64,000 nucleotides of DNA from Colwellia psychrerythraea (lineage in GTDB: Bacteria; Pseudomonadota; Gammaproteobacteria; Enterobacterales; Alteromonadaceae), in contig NZ_JQEC01000015.1 in assembly GCF_000764185.1 (NCBI RefSeq), positions 124,001 to 188,000 on the forward strand, written 5' to 3'. Below are positions 18,578 to 27,226 of the stretch, in pieces; the stretch's first letter is position 1, and each line of letters opens with the position of its first letter. The notes under the pieces were generated by a model that had not been told where the DNA came from, made no database searches, and saw nothing but the letters and a program-made list of their open reading frames with translations. A program made the translations under genes and the position numbers.

Positions 18578-19672
18578 TTATGCCCCTTGAAAGCTAAGAA
18601 GCTCTCCCATGGCATGAAATTCTAACTGCTTAGGGTTACTTTCTACGTTTAAGTATTCTTTCATTGAATCAAAAAGCTCATCAGGATCAGCAAGATCTGT
18701 ATCTGTATATACTAGTATTGATACACTAAACTTCCTGAAATAAGATTTAAGTTTTTTCATTTCTTTTTCGAAGTTGGCAAGCGCTTCGGCATTTATATCT
18801 TTTTGTAGTTTACCCTTTGTTCCTGTTAATGCACCATGAGTAGACCATGGTGATAACTCAAACCCAACTTTACTCATGTTGTAAGGATTTATAATTGTAA
18901 AATCTAAACGATATTCATGTTTCTTTTCTATACCACCATACCTAAACTCTGGAATAAGCAACGGAACGCTTTCAGGGTCATCACTATTCCGCACAAATTC
19001 ACAATACCTTTTAGCAACCTCTAATTCATGTTGAGAGCCAGAATTTCTTACTAAGGTATTCTTAAAAAAAGTTAAATATTGCTCAATATCAGTAAAGTTA
19101 ATTACCTCATCTTCACTTGGTACAACCAAGCCTGTTTCCAATATATGGCCAATCGTCCAATAAATTTTCTTAAAGCGACGGATTTCACTTTTATCATTTT
19201 CCCACTGTCCATCTCTGAACCTCGGAGCAACTAAAATACCGTACGATGCATTCTCTTGACCAATCCACATAACAGCCTCTTCAACTGTTGGGCGAACTTT
19301 AGAAAGCTCATCAAATTTCCTTAAATAAGTGCGTTCCAAAAATAAATGAAGCCATTCTCTAACTAGCTCTTGATCGCGGTAATGTACGAAAGCATCGTAA
19401 TATTTGTTTCCAGTCTTTGCCCATCTGCCAATATTCTCAAGAACACTTAAAAAACCTTTGAGATAAAGTGTCCTGAACTGTTGTGGGGTATCAATAACTT
19501 CATTTTTAATATCAATATATTCAGCGTATTTACCTCCATATGTAGCATTCAACGAGTGCTCATTTTTATAACCAGTCAACTCTAATACCTCTGAGAGCAT
19601 TGCTTTAATTTGCGCCGATAACGCACTTATTTCTTTATTTCTTATAGTTACTTTAGGATCTCTTTTTGTCAC
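18578..19672 (-). CDS. Cassette protein with a nuclease-like C-terminal region
   Basis: About 364 residues from a GTG at 19672 with ACGAGG 6 bases upstream; a GTG at 19717 would put the start inside the attC and is less likely. The N-terminal two thirds is helical. Near the C-terminus, HEYRLDFTIINP...VGFELSPWSTHG followed by FRKFSVSILVYT has the strand-D-strand-E spacing of PD-(D/E)XK-fold nucleases, although the usual Lys is not present. Function is not established. It lies directly downstream of the HerA/DUF4297 cassette but is separated from it by an attC, so it is its own cassette. Confidence 0.65.
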   Translation of the reverse strand: MTKRDPKVTIRNKEISALSAQIKAMLSEVLELTGYKNEHSLNATYGGKYAEYIDIKNEVIDTPQQFRTLYLKGFLSVLENIGRWAKTGNKYYDAFVHYRDQELVREWLHLFLERTYLRKFDELSKVRPTVEEAVMWIGQENASYGILVAPRFRDGQWENDKSEIRRFKKIYWTIGHILETGLVVPSEDEVINFTDIEQYLTFFKNTLVRNSGSQHELEVAKRYCEFVRNSDDPESVPLLIPEFRYGGIEKKHEYRLDFTIINPYNMSKVGFELSPWSTHGALTGTKGKLQKDINAEALANFEKEMKKLKSYFRKFSVSILVYTDTDLADPDELFDSMKEYLNVESNPKQLEFHAMGELLSFQGA

Positions 19673-19704
19673 ATTTGCCTCGTAAATCTGAAGTTTTAAA
19701 AATG

Positions 19705-19797
19705 CATAACGGGTCACTAAGCGGAAATTAATGGTTGGCTATAATCGCAAAGGGGTGGCCAACTGTTAATTTTCCGTTTAAGGGACTTATTATAGGG
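19705..19797 (-). repeat. attC site of the DUF4297-HerA cassette
   Basis: AAGCGGAAATTAATGGTTGGC pairs with GGCCAACTGTTAATTTTCCG (arm identity broken by few bulges); loop TATAATCGCAAAGGGGT. It is closely related to the site at 27.13 kb. Confidence 0.85.
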
Positions 19798-21516
19798 CTA
19801 CACTCCCCAAGCTTTGATTAAAGATTCAAATGCTACGTCTTTCCATTCATCTCGCCATTCATCAAGGTATTTTATGTCACTTGAAGATGGTGGCGTTTCG
19901 CATGGATCAATTTTAACTAAGGAAGGAACTGATATAGCATCACCAATAAGTAGAGCCTCTCCTTCGGTTAATGAAGGCAATATATTAGTAATATCACCCA
20001 CGGTATCGGGAAGTAAACGTTTTACAAAATTTTGATCTTCCTTATTAGTTAACCTCATTGAAATAAAACTACTACATTGAGAAAAAATGGTTTCAGATAT
20101 TTCAGATGGTCGTTGACTTGCTAAAAGCAAGGTAACACCATATTTCCTACCTTCTTTCGCTATTCTTTCAATAGCTTCTTTAGATGCTCTGTATTTACTT
20201 AAACTGCTTCTAGGTGCATATTTGTGAGCTTCTTCATACACTACTAAAATAGGTACATTTTGTTCTTGACCATTTTTCTTTCTATATTTTTTGTTATAGT
20301 AACCAACTTCGAAAATGAGTCTAGAAATAAGAGAAACGCATATGCTTAATACCTCAAAAGGTATTCCGCTTACATCAAAAATGGTTATATTTGCTTTTGA
20401 TTCATCTTTATAACCGATTATTGATTCCAAAGTATCTTTAAAAGTGACCCCTTTGGTTTTAGAACCAACTAAAAAGTCTAGCCGTTTATCATAGATCTTA
20501 TTTTCTAACCGGTTAATGAAATTAATAAGTTTACCGTTTAACGTTCCTGTTGCAGAAGTGCCCTTAGGTTCAAGGCCATCTTTAAACAGGCGACAAGCAG
20601 TATCGTCCCCATAAACAAATTCGTCACCATCAACCCACTTAATATTGTTTTCTTTATCTTTTTTCTCATTATTTCTATTTTTTATATAACTCAAAATTTC
20701 TTTAATATCGAAATAAAGCGGAGAATCATAATGAATTCTTTCTCTTGCACTGTCATCACCAGAAAATTTATGCTTTTTATTTAAAACAATAGCTTCTCTA
20801 AAAACATTCCGCTGGTTATGGTCATTTGCTTCGGTATCTAAAAACAACTCCTCTAATTCCTCACTGTTCAGCAACCAATAAGGAAGGATTAATTGTTCAA
20901 CGCCAAGTACATTTGCAGAAGGAAAAGCTGCACTATATTCTGAATGTATATCAAATATTGCAATATGAGAGTTATTCAGTCCATCAAAAGGTGATCCTTT
21001 TGATTCTGTAGCCTTTTGTAATATTTTAGCTACAGTGTGTGATTTTCCTGAGCCACTAGAGCCAACTATTGCTATATGTTTATTAAAAAAACGATTACCG
21101 TTTACAGGAACTAAAACATCACTATTTAAAGAGAGTGTTGAAAAAGTAAATCTTTCATTTTCATTAACACTACTTTCATAAATAGTTTTAATGTCTTCAA
21201 TTGTTGCTGGTTCTACCTTTTTCGGTGGTAAAGCTAAAGAATCCCCACCTCTATAAAACTTACCATTTTTAACAAGCCCAATTGGGCTTGCATCAATAAG
21301 GTATTTAGGTTCGCCACCATTTTCATCTGCGACAATTGAGAAATTTTCAATAATAGCAAGAAGGGCTACATCATCATTATCAGAGACTCGAAGGTACGAC
21401 CCAACTTTTAATTTTTCTTCCGCAACTTTGAACTCTTCGAGTTTATCAACTGATATCTTTATTTTATTAGGGCTGACTGAAATGACTTCAGCATTTACCT
21501 CTGGCTTATTGTTCAT
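19798..21516 (-). CDS. HerA-type hexameric ATPase/translocase
   Basis: 572 residues. The N-terminal ~100 residues form a HAS-barrel-like beta domain (AEVISVSPNKIKISVDKLEEF). The FtsK/HerA ATPase follows: Walker A GSSGSGKS at 152-159, Walker B ILVVYEEAHKY, and the sensor region LLLASQRPSEISETIFSQC with an Arg-rich SFISMRLTNKEDQNF. HerA ATPases assemble as hexamers and in defence operons partner a nuclease. Here the start codon overlaps the stop of the DUF4297-like gene (TAATG), indicating translational coupling. Together they fit the known DUF4297-HerA antiphage pair. Confidence 0.9.
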   Translation of the reverse strand: MNNKPEVNAEVISVSPNKIKISVDKLEEFKVAEEKLKVGSYLRVSDNDDVALLAIIENFSIVADENGGEPKYLIDASPIGLVKNGKFYRGGDSLALPPKKVEPATIEDIKTIYESSVNENERFTFSTLSLNSDVLVPVNGNRFFNKHIAIVGSSGSGKSHTVAKILQKATESKGSPFDGLNNSHIAIFDIHSEYSAAFPSANVLGVEQLILPYWLLNSEELEELFLDTEANDHNQRNVFREAIVLNKKHKFSGDDSARERIHYDSPLYFDIKEILSYIKNRNNEKKDKENNIKWVDGDEFVYGDDTACRLFKDGLEPKGTSATGTLNGKLINFINRLENKIYDKRLDFLVGSKTKGVTFKDTLESIIGYKDESKANITIFDVSGIPFEVLSICVSLISRLIFEVGYYNKKYRKKNGQEQNVPILVVYEEAHKYAPRSSLSKYRASKEAIERIAKEGRKYGVTLLLASQRPSEISETIFSQCSSFISMRLTNKEDQNFVKRLLPDTVGDITNILPSLTEGEALLIGDAISVPSLVKIDPCETPPSSSDIKYLDEWRDEWKDVAFESLIKAWGV

Positions 21517-22709
21517 TAGACTAAATCCTTTATATCTTCAAAATTTAAAATTTGCAGCTTTGTATTTTTAACTTCTGCCTCAAATTCGACAATTAATTCA
21601 TTTTCATTGGTATAAAATTGATAAATTTCAACCCTGGACTTTGCCGATTCAACTGCTGTCAAAAGGTCAGCTTCTGTCTCTATGTATTGAAATTTGATAT
21701 TTAAATCTATTTTCGCTTGTACAACAGTATCTGCACAAAATTTACTTCCCATAAAATTATATCCATCAGAAAAGTGAAGTCCTTCGCTAAACACTTGTTC
21801 TTTAACTAAATGTAAAACTTCTTTTTCTTTACTATGTATATATATGTATGGGGAATAAGGTTTTGATGCTCGTTTTGAAAGGTTTGACCAATTTTTTTGA
21901 ATAGAATAAATGCAATCTTTAATTTCAGTAATGCCTTTGGAGTTGTTCGCATCAATGATAAAAAACCTATCGAATGGCTGAGTGTTTAAATTTCTAGAAA
22001 ACAGGTCTGATTTAAGTTTCCTAAGATAAGATTGACGGCCTTTATATTTATATAACCAAACATTGAACAACGCTTTATTATTACTTAGGCTATTTATGAA
22101 TTCTGATTTTGTAACTTTCCGACTATGATGACTGCAACCAAGTTTTGTTATAATTGAAAAAGCTGTGTTGTAATAATAATGAGTAGATTCTTGTTTTGTA
22201 CAAGAAAAAACAGTCATTAATTTTTCAATGACTTCATCATATTGTTTATCAAAGCTTTTAGCTTTATTATCTATCGTCAACTTATCAAGAAACCTTTCTA
22301 AATCATCATCCGATAAATTCAAAATCAAATGCTCTTCGTATTTAATTTTACCTTTTTTGTAAGTCAGGAATTTATCTTTTAGAAAAGTAAGTGAAATGCT
22401 CGGCGGTAATTTATCCTGCCCATCTTTATAATGCCCAAATAAATGATACTTACCTATTTGATCTTCATTTTTAGAAAAATGTTCGAGCATTAACCTTATA
22501 GGTTTAGCGATAACGGAATGGTTATATGAAGTATTTTCATAATATTTACATTGAATCGCACACAACTCACCCTGTTGTTCAATATCAACATCTTCGATGC
22601 CTTCCACTTCAATACTATCTGTATCGCTCTCAAGTGATAAAATCTCAATAATAGATTTATCAAACTGATAACAATAACCTCTAATAGTATCTATCGCACT
22701 TCTATCCAA
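21516..22709 (-). CDS. DUF4297-like dsDNA nuclease, partner of HerA
   Basis: 397 residues. RSAIDTIRGYCYQFDKSI opens a domain ending in EDVDIEQQGELCAIQCKYYE, which carries the Asp and the Gln-x-Lys signature of PD-(D/E)XK effectors of the DUF4297/Cap4 type. The rest is mixed alpha/beta and may form the oligomerisation or sensing part. In the characterised systems DUF4297 and HerA assemble into a supramolecular nuclease-ATPase that degrades DNA on infection. The gene is first in a two-gene cassette and overlaps herA by one base. Confidence 0.85.
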   Translation of the reverse strand: MDRSAIDTIRGYCYQFDKSIIEILSLESDTDSIEVEGIEDVDIEQQGELCAIQCKYYENTSYNHSVIAKPIRLMLEHFSKNEDQIGKYHLFGHYKDGQDKLPPSISLTFLKDKFLTYKKGKIKYEEHLILNLSDDDLERFLDKLTIDNKAKSFDKQYDEVIEKLMTVFSCTKQESTHYYYNTAFSIITKLGCSHHSRKVTKSEFINSLSNNKALFNVWLYKYKGRQSYLRKLKSDLFSRNLNTQPFDRFFIIDANNSKGITEIKDCIYSIQKNWSNLSKRASKPYSPYIYIHSKEKEVLHLVKEQVFSEGLHFSDGYNFMGSKFCADTVVQAKIDLNIKFQYIETEADLLTAVESAKSRVEIYQFYTNENELIVEFEAEVKNTKLQILNFEDIKDLV

Positions 22710-22755
22710 AATAAAATCCTTTTAGTGATGATTGACTCTGTTTGTAAACTAGCCC

Positions 22756-22856
22756 TGTAACGCCGTATTAAGCGGACTAAAACTGTTGGTTGTAATGTGG
22801 AGCAAAGTGGAACCTAACTGGTTGTTTTGGTTTCATTTAAATACCTTACTAGGCAA
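22756..22856 (-). repeat. attC site of the TIR-like cassette
   Basis: GTAACGCCGTATTAAGCGGACTAAA pairs imperfectly with the arm TTTTGGTTTCATTTAAATACC; inner arms CTGTTGGTT and AACTGGTTG around a loop GTAATGTGGAGCAAAGTGG; end CTTACTAGGC. Confidence 0.75.
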
Positions 22857-23960
22857 TTATTCGACAATCCCTTCACGTTCCAAAACTTGGCGGATATCCT
22901 CAAATATCGCGGATATATTCCCTTTAGGGAATCTTATTTGGCCAAGTCCTTGTATATTACTGAATTCCTCACAGCCATCTTCAAGTAAAACTATTGCTCT
23001 TTCAAAACCAAGCCTTCCCTGAAACAATCCCACTTCATGAATGACATTCATACGTGCATGTAAATTACCATCTAATTGTTCATCTTCGGCAGTCATAACC
23101 AAAAAAGCTATACATGACTGATCTAGCATTTGAGCTAAACGTGTAATGTTAGTTACACCTGCTACTGGTACTCGATTGAACTCATCCCATGGTAGGTTAA
23201 GCCGGTCACTAACAAAATCTTTAAGCTCTCTCCAATGGTGTGAACGTCCATGACCGATGAATATATTAGTGCCAATGCGATCGTCTACAATTGATTTTTT
23301 TTCCATATTTTGAATATGACTAGCTAGTTTATTGATATTTTTCTTTAGATCGCAACAAGCTTCAAATGGCTGTTTAGCTGAAAGGCACTTTGATATTACA
23401 GCTATATGAGGAGGAGTTACGAGCCCTTTTTCAATAGCAATCATATCTCGAGACATCATTTGACCTTTAGGTCTTTGATATTCTACCAAGTCATTTTCAG
23501 TAAATACTTTTGAAGATTCAATTTTATCTACTAACCCCTCAAAAAATTTATCTGTATCAGAGCCAAAATTTGAATGAATTAATGAAAGTACGGATGACTT
23601 CACACTATCCAGCTTTTCTCGTGCTTTTTTTCCCTCAACGAGATACTTATCAATTTCAGGTCTTCCAGCTTGTTCATAAATGAAATCAATTACAGATTCA
23701 AATTGGTATTCTCTCCAGCTTCCATGAGACCCCATAGAATATACATCTTCTAGCCCCCATTCTTGACTAAAAACAGCACCTGAAGGTGGGGTTTGAAATT
23801 TTTCATAGTATACTCGGGAGTGATAACCAAACCACGAACCCGACCAAGAGTTACCTATATTGTTTGCTATATCTATTAGGTTATCGATTTCTGGTGCTTC
23901 TAACTTTTCAAACTCACTCAATTCATCTGAAAATCTAAAAAGTTCTTTTGAAATTGACAT
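22857..23960 (-). CDS. TIR-like nucleotide-binding (CAP12/Pycsar-type, PF10137) defence protein
   Basis: 367 residues. The C-terminal ~130 residues begin NIFIGHGRSHHWRELKDFV and continue VTNITRLAQMLDQSCIAFLVMTAEDEQLDG and HARMNVIHEVGLFQGRLG. This is the TIR-like NAD-hydrolase domain of CBASS/Pycsar effectors, with the expected catalytic Glu in HEVGLFQG. The N-terminal ~230 residues are helical with a Trp/Gly/Tyr-rich patch (NSWSGSWFGYHSRVYYEKF) and may sense infection. No cyclase gene is adjacent, so it is either a stand-alone TIR protein or uses a signal made elsewhere. A strong AAGGAG precedes the ATG. Confidence 0.85.
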   Translation of the reverse strand: MSISKELFRFSDELSEFEKLEAPEIDNLIDIANNIGNSWSGSWFGYHSRVYYEKFQTPPSGAVFSQEWGLEDVYSMGSHGSWREYQFESVIDFIYEQAGRPEIDKYLVEGKKAREKLDSVKSSVLSLIHSNFGSDTDKFFEGLVDKIESSKVFTENDLVEYQRPKGQMMSRDMIAIEKGLVTPPHIAVISKCLSAKQPFEACCDLKKNINKLASHIQNMEKKSIVDDRIGTNIFIGHGRSHHWRELKDFVSDRLNLPWDEFNRVPVAGVTNITRLAQMLDQSCIAFLVMTAEDEQLDGNLHARMNVIHEVGLFQGRLGFERAIVLLEDGCEEFSNIQGLGQIRFPKGNISAIFEDIRQVLEREGIVE

Positions 23961-23991
23961 TAATACTCCTTAAAATTTATCCAGACGACCA

Positions 23992-24020
23992 AGTTACCTA
24001 ACCGCTTTATTATGAGGAAA
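23992..24020 (-). repeat. Truncated attC core at the edge of the replication module
   Basis: CCTAACCGCTTTATTATGAGG resembles the outer half of family attC sites, but no complementary half follows. It marks the boundary between the TIR cassette and the replication genes. Confidence 0.4.
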
Positions 24021-24237
24021 AAGTCCTTCTTTCTACAAGATGAAGTTAGTCGTCAATAATTTATAATAACGAGAGATTACTTGATTGTTACCTGTAGATC
24101 AATGAGTTAAAAAATAACAAATCAACCGTTCGATATGTGAAAGAGAAAATATCCGCTCTTTCTTGGAGATATGAGGAATCACAGTCTCCAGTATAGGAAC
24201 ACACTAACAATAAAATAAATATTCATGATCAGTACAG
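24021..24237. other. Non-coding segment after the replication gene
   Basis: AT-rich with no gene. It may include one end of the replication module; I see no clear repeat. Confidence 0.3.
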
Positions 24238-25947
24238 TTATTTACAGAACTCCAAGTTAAAACAAACTTCGTTTGTTCTTTCTAACCGCCAATTGAAAAA
24301 TCGAGTCGTTATCATCTTACCTTGATAGAGCAATCCTTTAATGGTTTGGATCAAGTTTCCATCATAATGTCCTAATTTACATTCGCCTGTTTCAGTGTTT
24401 ACTGCGTTATCGTAGGCAAGCCGTAACGGTTGGTTTTTACGTTTAGCAAATACACCACCCATTGCATTAACATAATCATGCCAACGGCTTTCATCTGCTG
24501 CTTGTCTGGCTTTTTCAATAATGGAATCAACACCAAGCTTTTGTTTTAATCGTCTTAATTCACGCCACACAGAGACACTAGCACCACCAATTTGCTGAAA
24601 TTGACGAATACACCAACAAGACGACCAAGCATCCACACGTTGCGCTGCGGTGATTGGGTCTTCACCATAAACACCTTTATCAAGTCCTTTACCATCGATG
24701 TTCTTTGAAACGTACTTAGCAATATAACCCGTAGCACTGCCTTTCTTTGGGTCAATGAGTTTAAAGTCACAACGGTTTTGTGCTGCGCCTTTTTCATCAC
24801 CATCTTCTTCTAATGAGTAATGGCTAATCACTCGTTTAATATCTTCAATATGGTGTTTCTCTGCAAACAACAGGACATACCAATGCGGTGTGCCGTCATG
24901 TTGTGGCTCTGCCACACGAAAACCATACGGTTTTATATCTTTTCTGTTCCATTCTGCTCTGACTCTTGACCACACATTACAAAGGTATTGATTTGCTTGA
25001 TAAGGCGTAAAACCTTGATACTTGGGATTGGGTTGTCCTGATTTTGAAAATACCGCATGATATTTAGACGGACAGGTAATCGTGATAAATATACCTTCGT
25101 GACCATGCTCTTTTGATAGTTCTTCACAACCGCGCATACGCACCATCAATTCAGCTTTTCTTATCGCTGGATTTGATACGTTTAAATCGGAGAGTTCTTT
25201 TAGTGAGAATTGCTGACCGATATCATTAATCACGGTCATTGAACTAAGCATCTGCTCGTTTCTTAGCTTTTGTTGTTTACGTTTTTTAACGGTTAAATCA
25301 CTGGCGTAGATTTGCTTGTATTTACTAACAAGGTTTAATTCAATCGCTGCTTGTTCATACGCTTGGTTAAACAGTTTTCGTAACCTGCGCATCCACCAAT
25401 GTTTATCTAACATGCGTTTGATTGCGCCTAGTTCGGTTACACCTTTTTCAGTGACCGCAATGGGCTTAATTCTATATGTTGCCGCATAGTCAGTGAGCAG
25501 TTGGTATATCTCGTTGCTGTTTGATTGGCAAATAACTGCTAAAGGCTCAAGACTTTTGTTTGCTGTGGAAGCTGTCATCTTTCTACTCGCATTATGATGC
25601 AGTGCTATACGTCTGCATCGGTCGGCACACTCCCGAGCAATATCTCTGATTTCTTCATCATCCACCGTCAGCGCATATCTCAATTTTTCAGGTAACAATC
25701 TCACCACTTTGTTAGTGGCATTGAGAATATATAAATTACGTTCACGCCTTACCTTGAGCTTAAAGGCGTTATTTAAGATGATACGCTTTATTGGGTCAGG
25801 TACTTTGGTTAGTTGTTCAAAGATAAAAGCAACATCGGCTCTATCTGCTGAGCACTCATGGCGCGGCTCTGTTAGGAAGGAGTAATCACGAAAAACAGGC
25901 AGTTGCTTGTTTAACGCTATTTCAATCTCATCACTTTGATTAGGCAT
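24238..25947 (-). CDS. Phage gpA-type HUH replication initiation endonuclease
   Basis: 569 residues from the ATG at 25947, which has GAGGAGC upstream and overlaps the previous stop by 8 bases. DGTPHWYVLLFAEKHH is the metal-binding strand of HUH nucleases, with a His/Trp variation of the usual His-u-His. KGSATGYIAKYVSKNIDG provides the catalytic Tyr pair of the phage P2 gpA family (PF05840), and HEGIFITITCPSKYHAVFSK is the conserved strand before it. It would nick one strand at an origin to start rolling-circle replication. It belongs to a satellite or plasmid-like element with the AlpA-like gene and the repeats upstream. Confidence 0.88.
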   Translation of the reverse strand: MPNQSDEIEIALNKQLPVFRDYSFLTEPRHECSADRADVAFIFEQLTKVPDPIKRIILNNAFKLKVRRERNLYILNATNKVVRLLPEKLRYALTVDDEEIRDIARECADRCRRIALHHNASRKMTASTANKSLEPLAVICQSNSNEIYQLLTDYAATYRIKPIAVTEKGVTELGAIKRMLDKHWWMRRLRKLFNQAYEQAAIELNLVSKYKQIYASDLTVKKRKQQKLRNEQMLSSMTVINDIGQQFSLKELSDLNVSNPAIRKAELMVRMRGCEELSKEHGHEGIFITITCPSKYHAVFSKSGQPNPKYQGFTPYQANQYLCNVWSRVRAEWNRKDIKPYGFRVAEPQHDGTPHWYVLLFAEKHHIEDIKRVISHYSLEEDGDEKGAAQNRCDFKLIDPKKGSATGYIAKYVSKNIDGKGLDKGVYGEDPITAAQRVDAWSSCWCIRQFQQIGGASVSVWRELRRLKQKLGVDSIIEKARQAADESRWHDYVNAMGGVFAKRKNQPLRLAYDNAVNTETGECKLGHYDGNLIQTIKGLLYQGKMITTRFFNWRLERTNEVCFNLEFCK

Positions 25948-26209
25948 TGTTTTGCTCCTCAAAGTGTTTCTTTCCTGCATCACTGACTCGAATACGCCAA
26001 TAACTAATACCAAATGACTGTGTTAGCTCTTTTTCTAAAAAGCCTCTAACTAGTAAACCCTGTATTTGGTGTTTCTTGATAATTTGACCAGCAGGCTCCG
26101 AAGGGAAAAGTCGACCTAACTGATTACAAATATCAATACATAAGTCGATGTGGTTGCCTTGAGAAAACCAACGCAAACTAAACATAAGATTTGAAGGTAA
26201 TGTCTTCAT
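25940..26209 (-). CDS. Small winged-helix-like protein of the replication module
   Basis: 89 residues. QLGRLFPSEPAGQIIKKHQI and QGLLVRGFLEKELTQSFGISYWRIRVSDAGKKHF look like a winged helix-turn-helix with a C-terminal wing. The ATG is 1 base after the AlpA-like stop, and the gene overlaps rep by 8 bases, so the three genes form one transcript. It is probably a regulator or replication accessory protein; no family recognised. Confidence 0.65.
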   Translation of the reverse strand: MKTLPSNLMFSLRWFSQGNHIDLCIDICNQLGRLFPSEPAGQIIKKHQIQGLLVRGFLEKELTQSFGISYWRIRVSDAGKKHFEEQNNA

Positions 26210-26210
26210 A

Positions 26211-26435
26211 TTATGCTCCCACTTCCATTAAGTGAGATTGCTTGTAAAAGCTGTCTAACCAATTATCTAAATCTTCGATAAGGTATCTAACAGAGCGACC
26301 TATTTTAATAAACTTAGGTGCTTTGGTTCTATTGTCTCTATTTCCCTCCATTCTTGATTGACGAAGAAAAGAACGGCTCATTCCTATATATTCAGCTGTT
26401 TCTATTTCAGTTAACGCACGTTTCGCAACGGTCAT
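26211..26435 (-). CDS. AlpA/MerR-like excisionase-type regulator
   Basis: 74 residues. LTEIETAEYIGMSRSFLRQSR is the winged helix-turn-helix of AlpA/Xis-type proteins, and FIKIGRSVRYLIEDLDNWL is the conserved wing and final helix. Such proteins activate excision or prevent integration in P4-like and other small elements. An AGGA ribosome site precedes the ATG. It is the first gene of the rep operon. Confidence 0.85.
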   Translation of the reverse strand: MTVAKRALTEIETAEYIGMSRSFLRQSRMEGNRDNRTKAPKFIKIGRSVRYLIEDLDNWLDSFYKQSHLMEVGA

Positions 26436-26591
26436 AATGTTTTCCTATTTGTAGAAGCGTATAATTTGTTGTTGCAGCTTCACAGCTGTCCCAACGCTGT
26501 TTACTTTATAGCAAACCATTTAAAAACGATTCAAGCACAATTCGAAAACTGTTTAATAATGATTCGGTATTTTCAAAGTTAAAACTCGCCT

Positions 26592-26879
26592 ACAGTACAC
26601 GTATTTAAAGGGGCGTTTAGAAATGTAAAATATATTTTTTGTGAACGCCTAAATAATTCAAACAAGAGCGGTTCTGACTTAACTTATTGTTTTTAGCTAT
26701 AATTTATTAAAAGTGGGAAAATGAAAAACCGAAATTTATAACATGTTCAGCTTCGCTGTAACGCACGGTTTTAAAGGGAACTTTCGAAATTGAGAGGTAT
26801 GTATTTTAGTCTGTTTGAAAACAGGTGATATCAGTCAACTTGGCTGTAGCGCACGGATTTAAAGGTAATTTTCGAAATT
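26592..26879. repeat. Iteron-like direct repeats upstream of the rep operon
   Basis: Two 38-bp copies (26754-26791 and 26842-26879) agree at about 33 positions and share the core CGCACGG.TTTAAAGG and TTCGAAATT, 88 bases apart. A weaker third copy lies at 26592-26625. They lie in a 700-bp gene-free stretch before alpA-rep, suggesting a replication origin or Rep/AlpA binding region. Confidence 0.55.
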
Positions 26880-27132
26880 CGTATCAAATGAGTTTTAATA
26901 AACTTTCAAACACCAACTACGCTGTAAACGCTGGTATGACTGGTTATTATTGAAATTGATGTCGGCTTTTTATAAAGGGGGAAATACACTAAAGGAACTA
27001 ATAGGCAATTAGAGATGTTTTCAAAAATTGAAAAGGTTAATTATTATAAAGACGTTCCGTTAATGGCAAGAAATACCACATTTCGGACATTAAGTTTTAA
27101 GCGGTAAACAATATTTCGGATTAGATTGGGTA

Positions 27133-27226
27133 TCGATAAAGCCTTGCTAAGCGGAAAATAATAGTTGGCTATAATCGCGAATCGATGGCCAAATATTATT
27201 TTTCCGTTTAAGAAACTTGATGTTTA
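27133..27226 (-). repeat. attC site of the RelA/SpoT-CoiA cassette
   Basis: CTAAGCGGAAAATAATAGTTGG pairs with the arm CCAAATATTATTTTTCCG; loop CTATAATCGCGAATCGATGG. The outer core is mutated (GATAAAGCC). It is very similar to the site at 19.71 kb. Confidence 0.8.
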
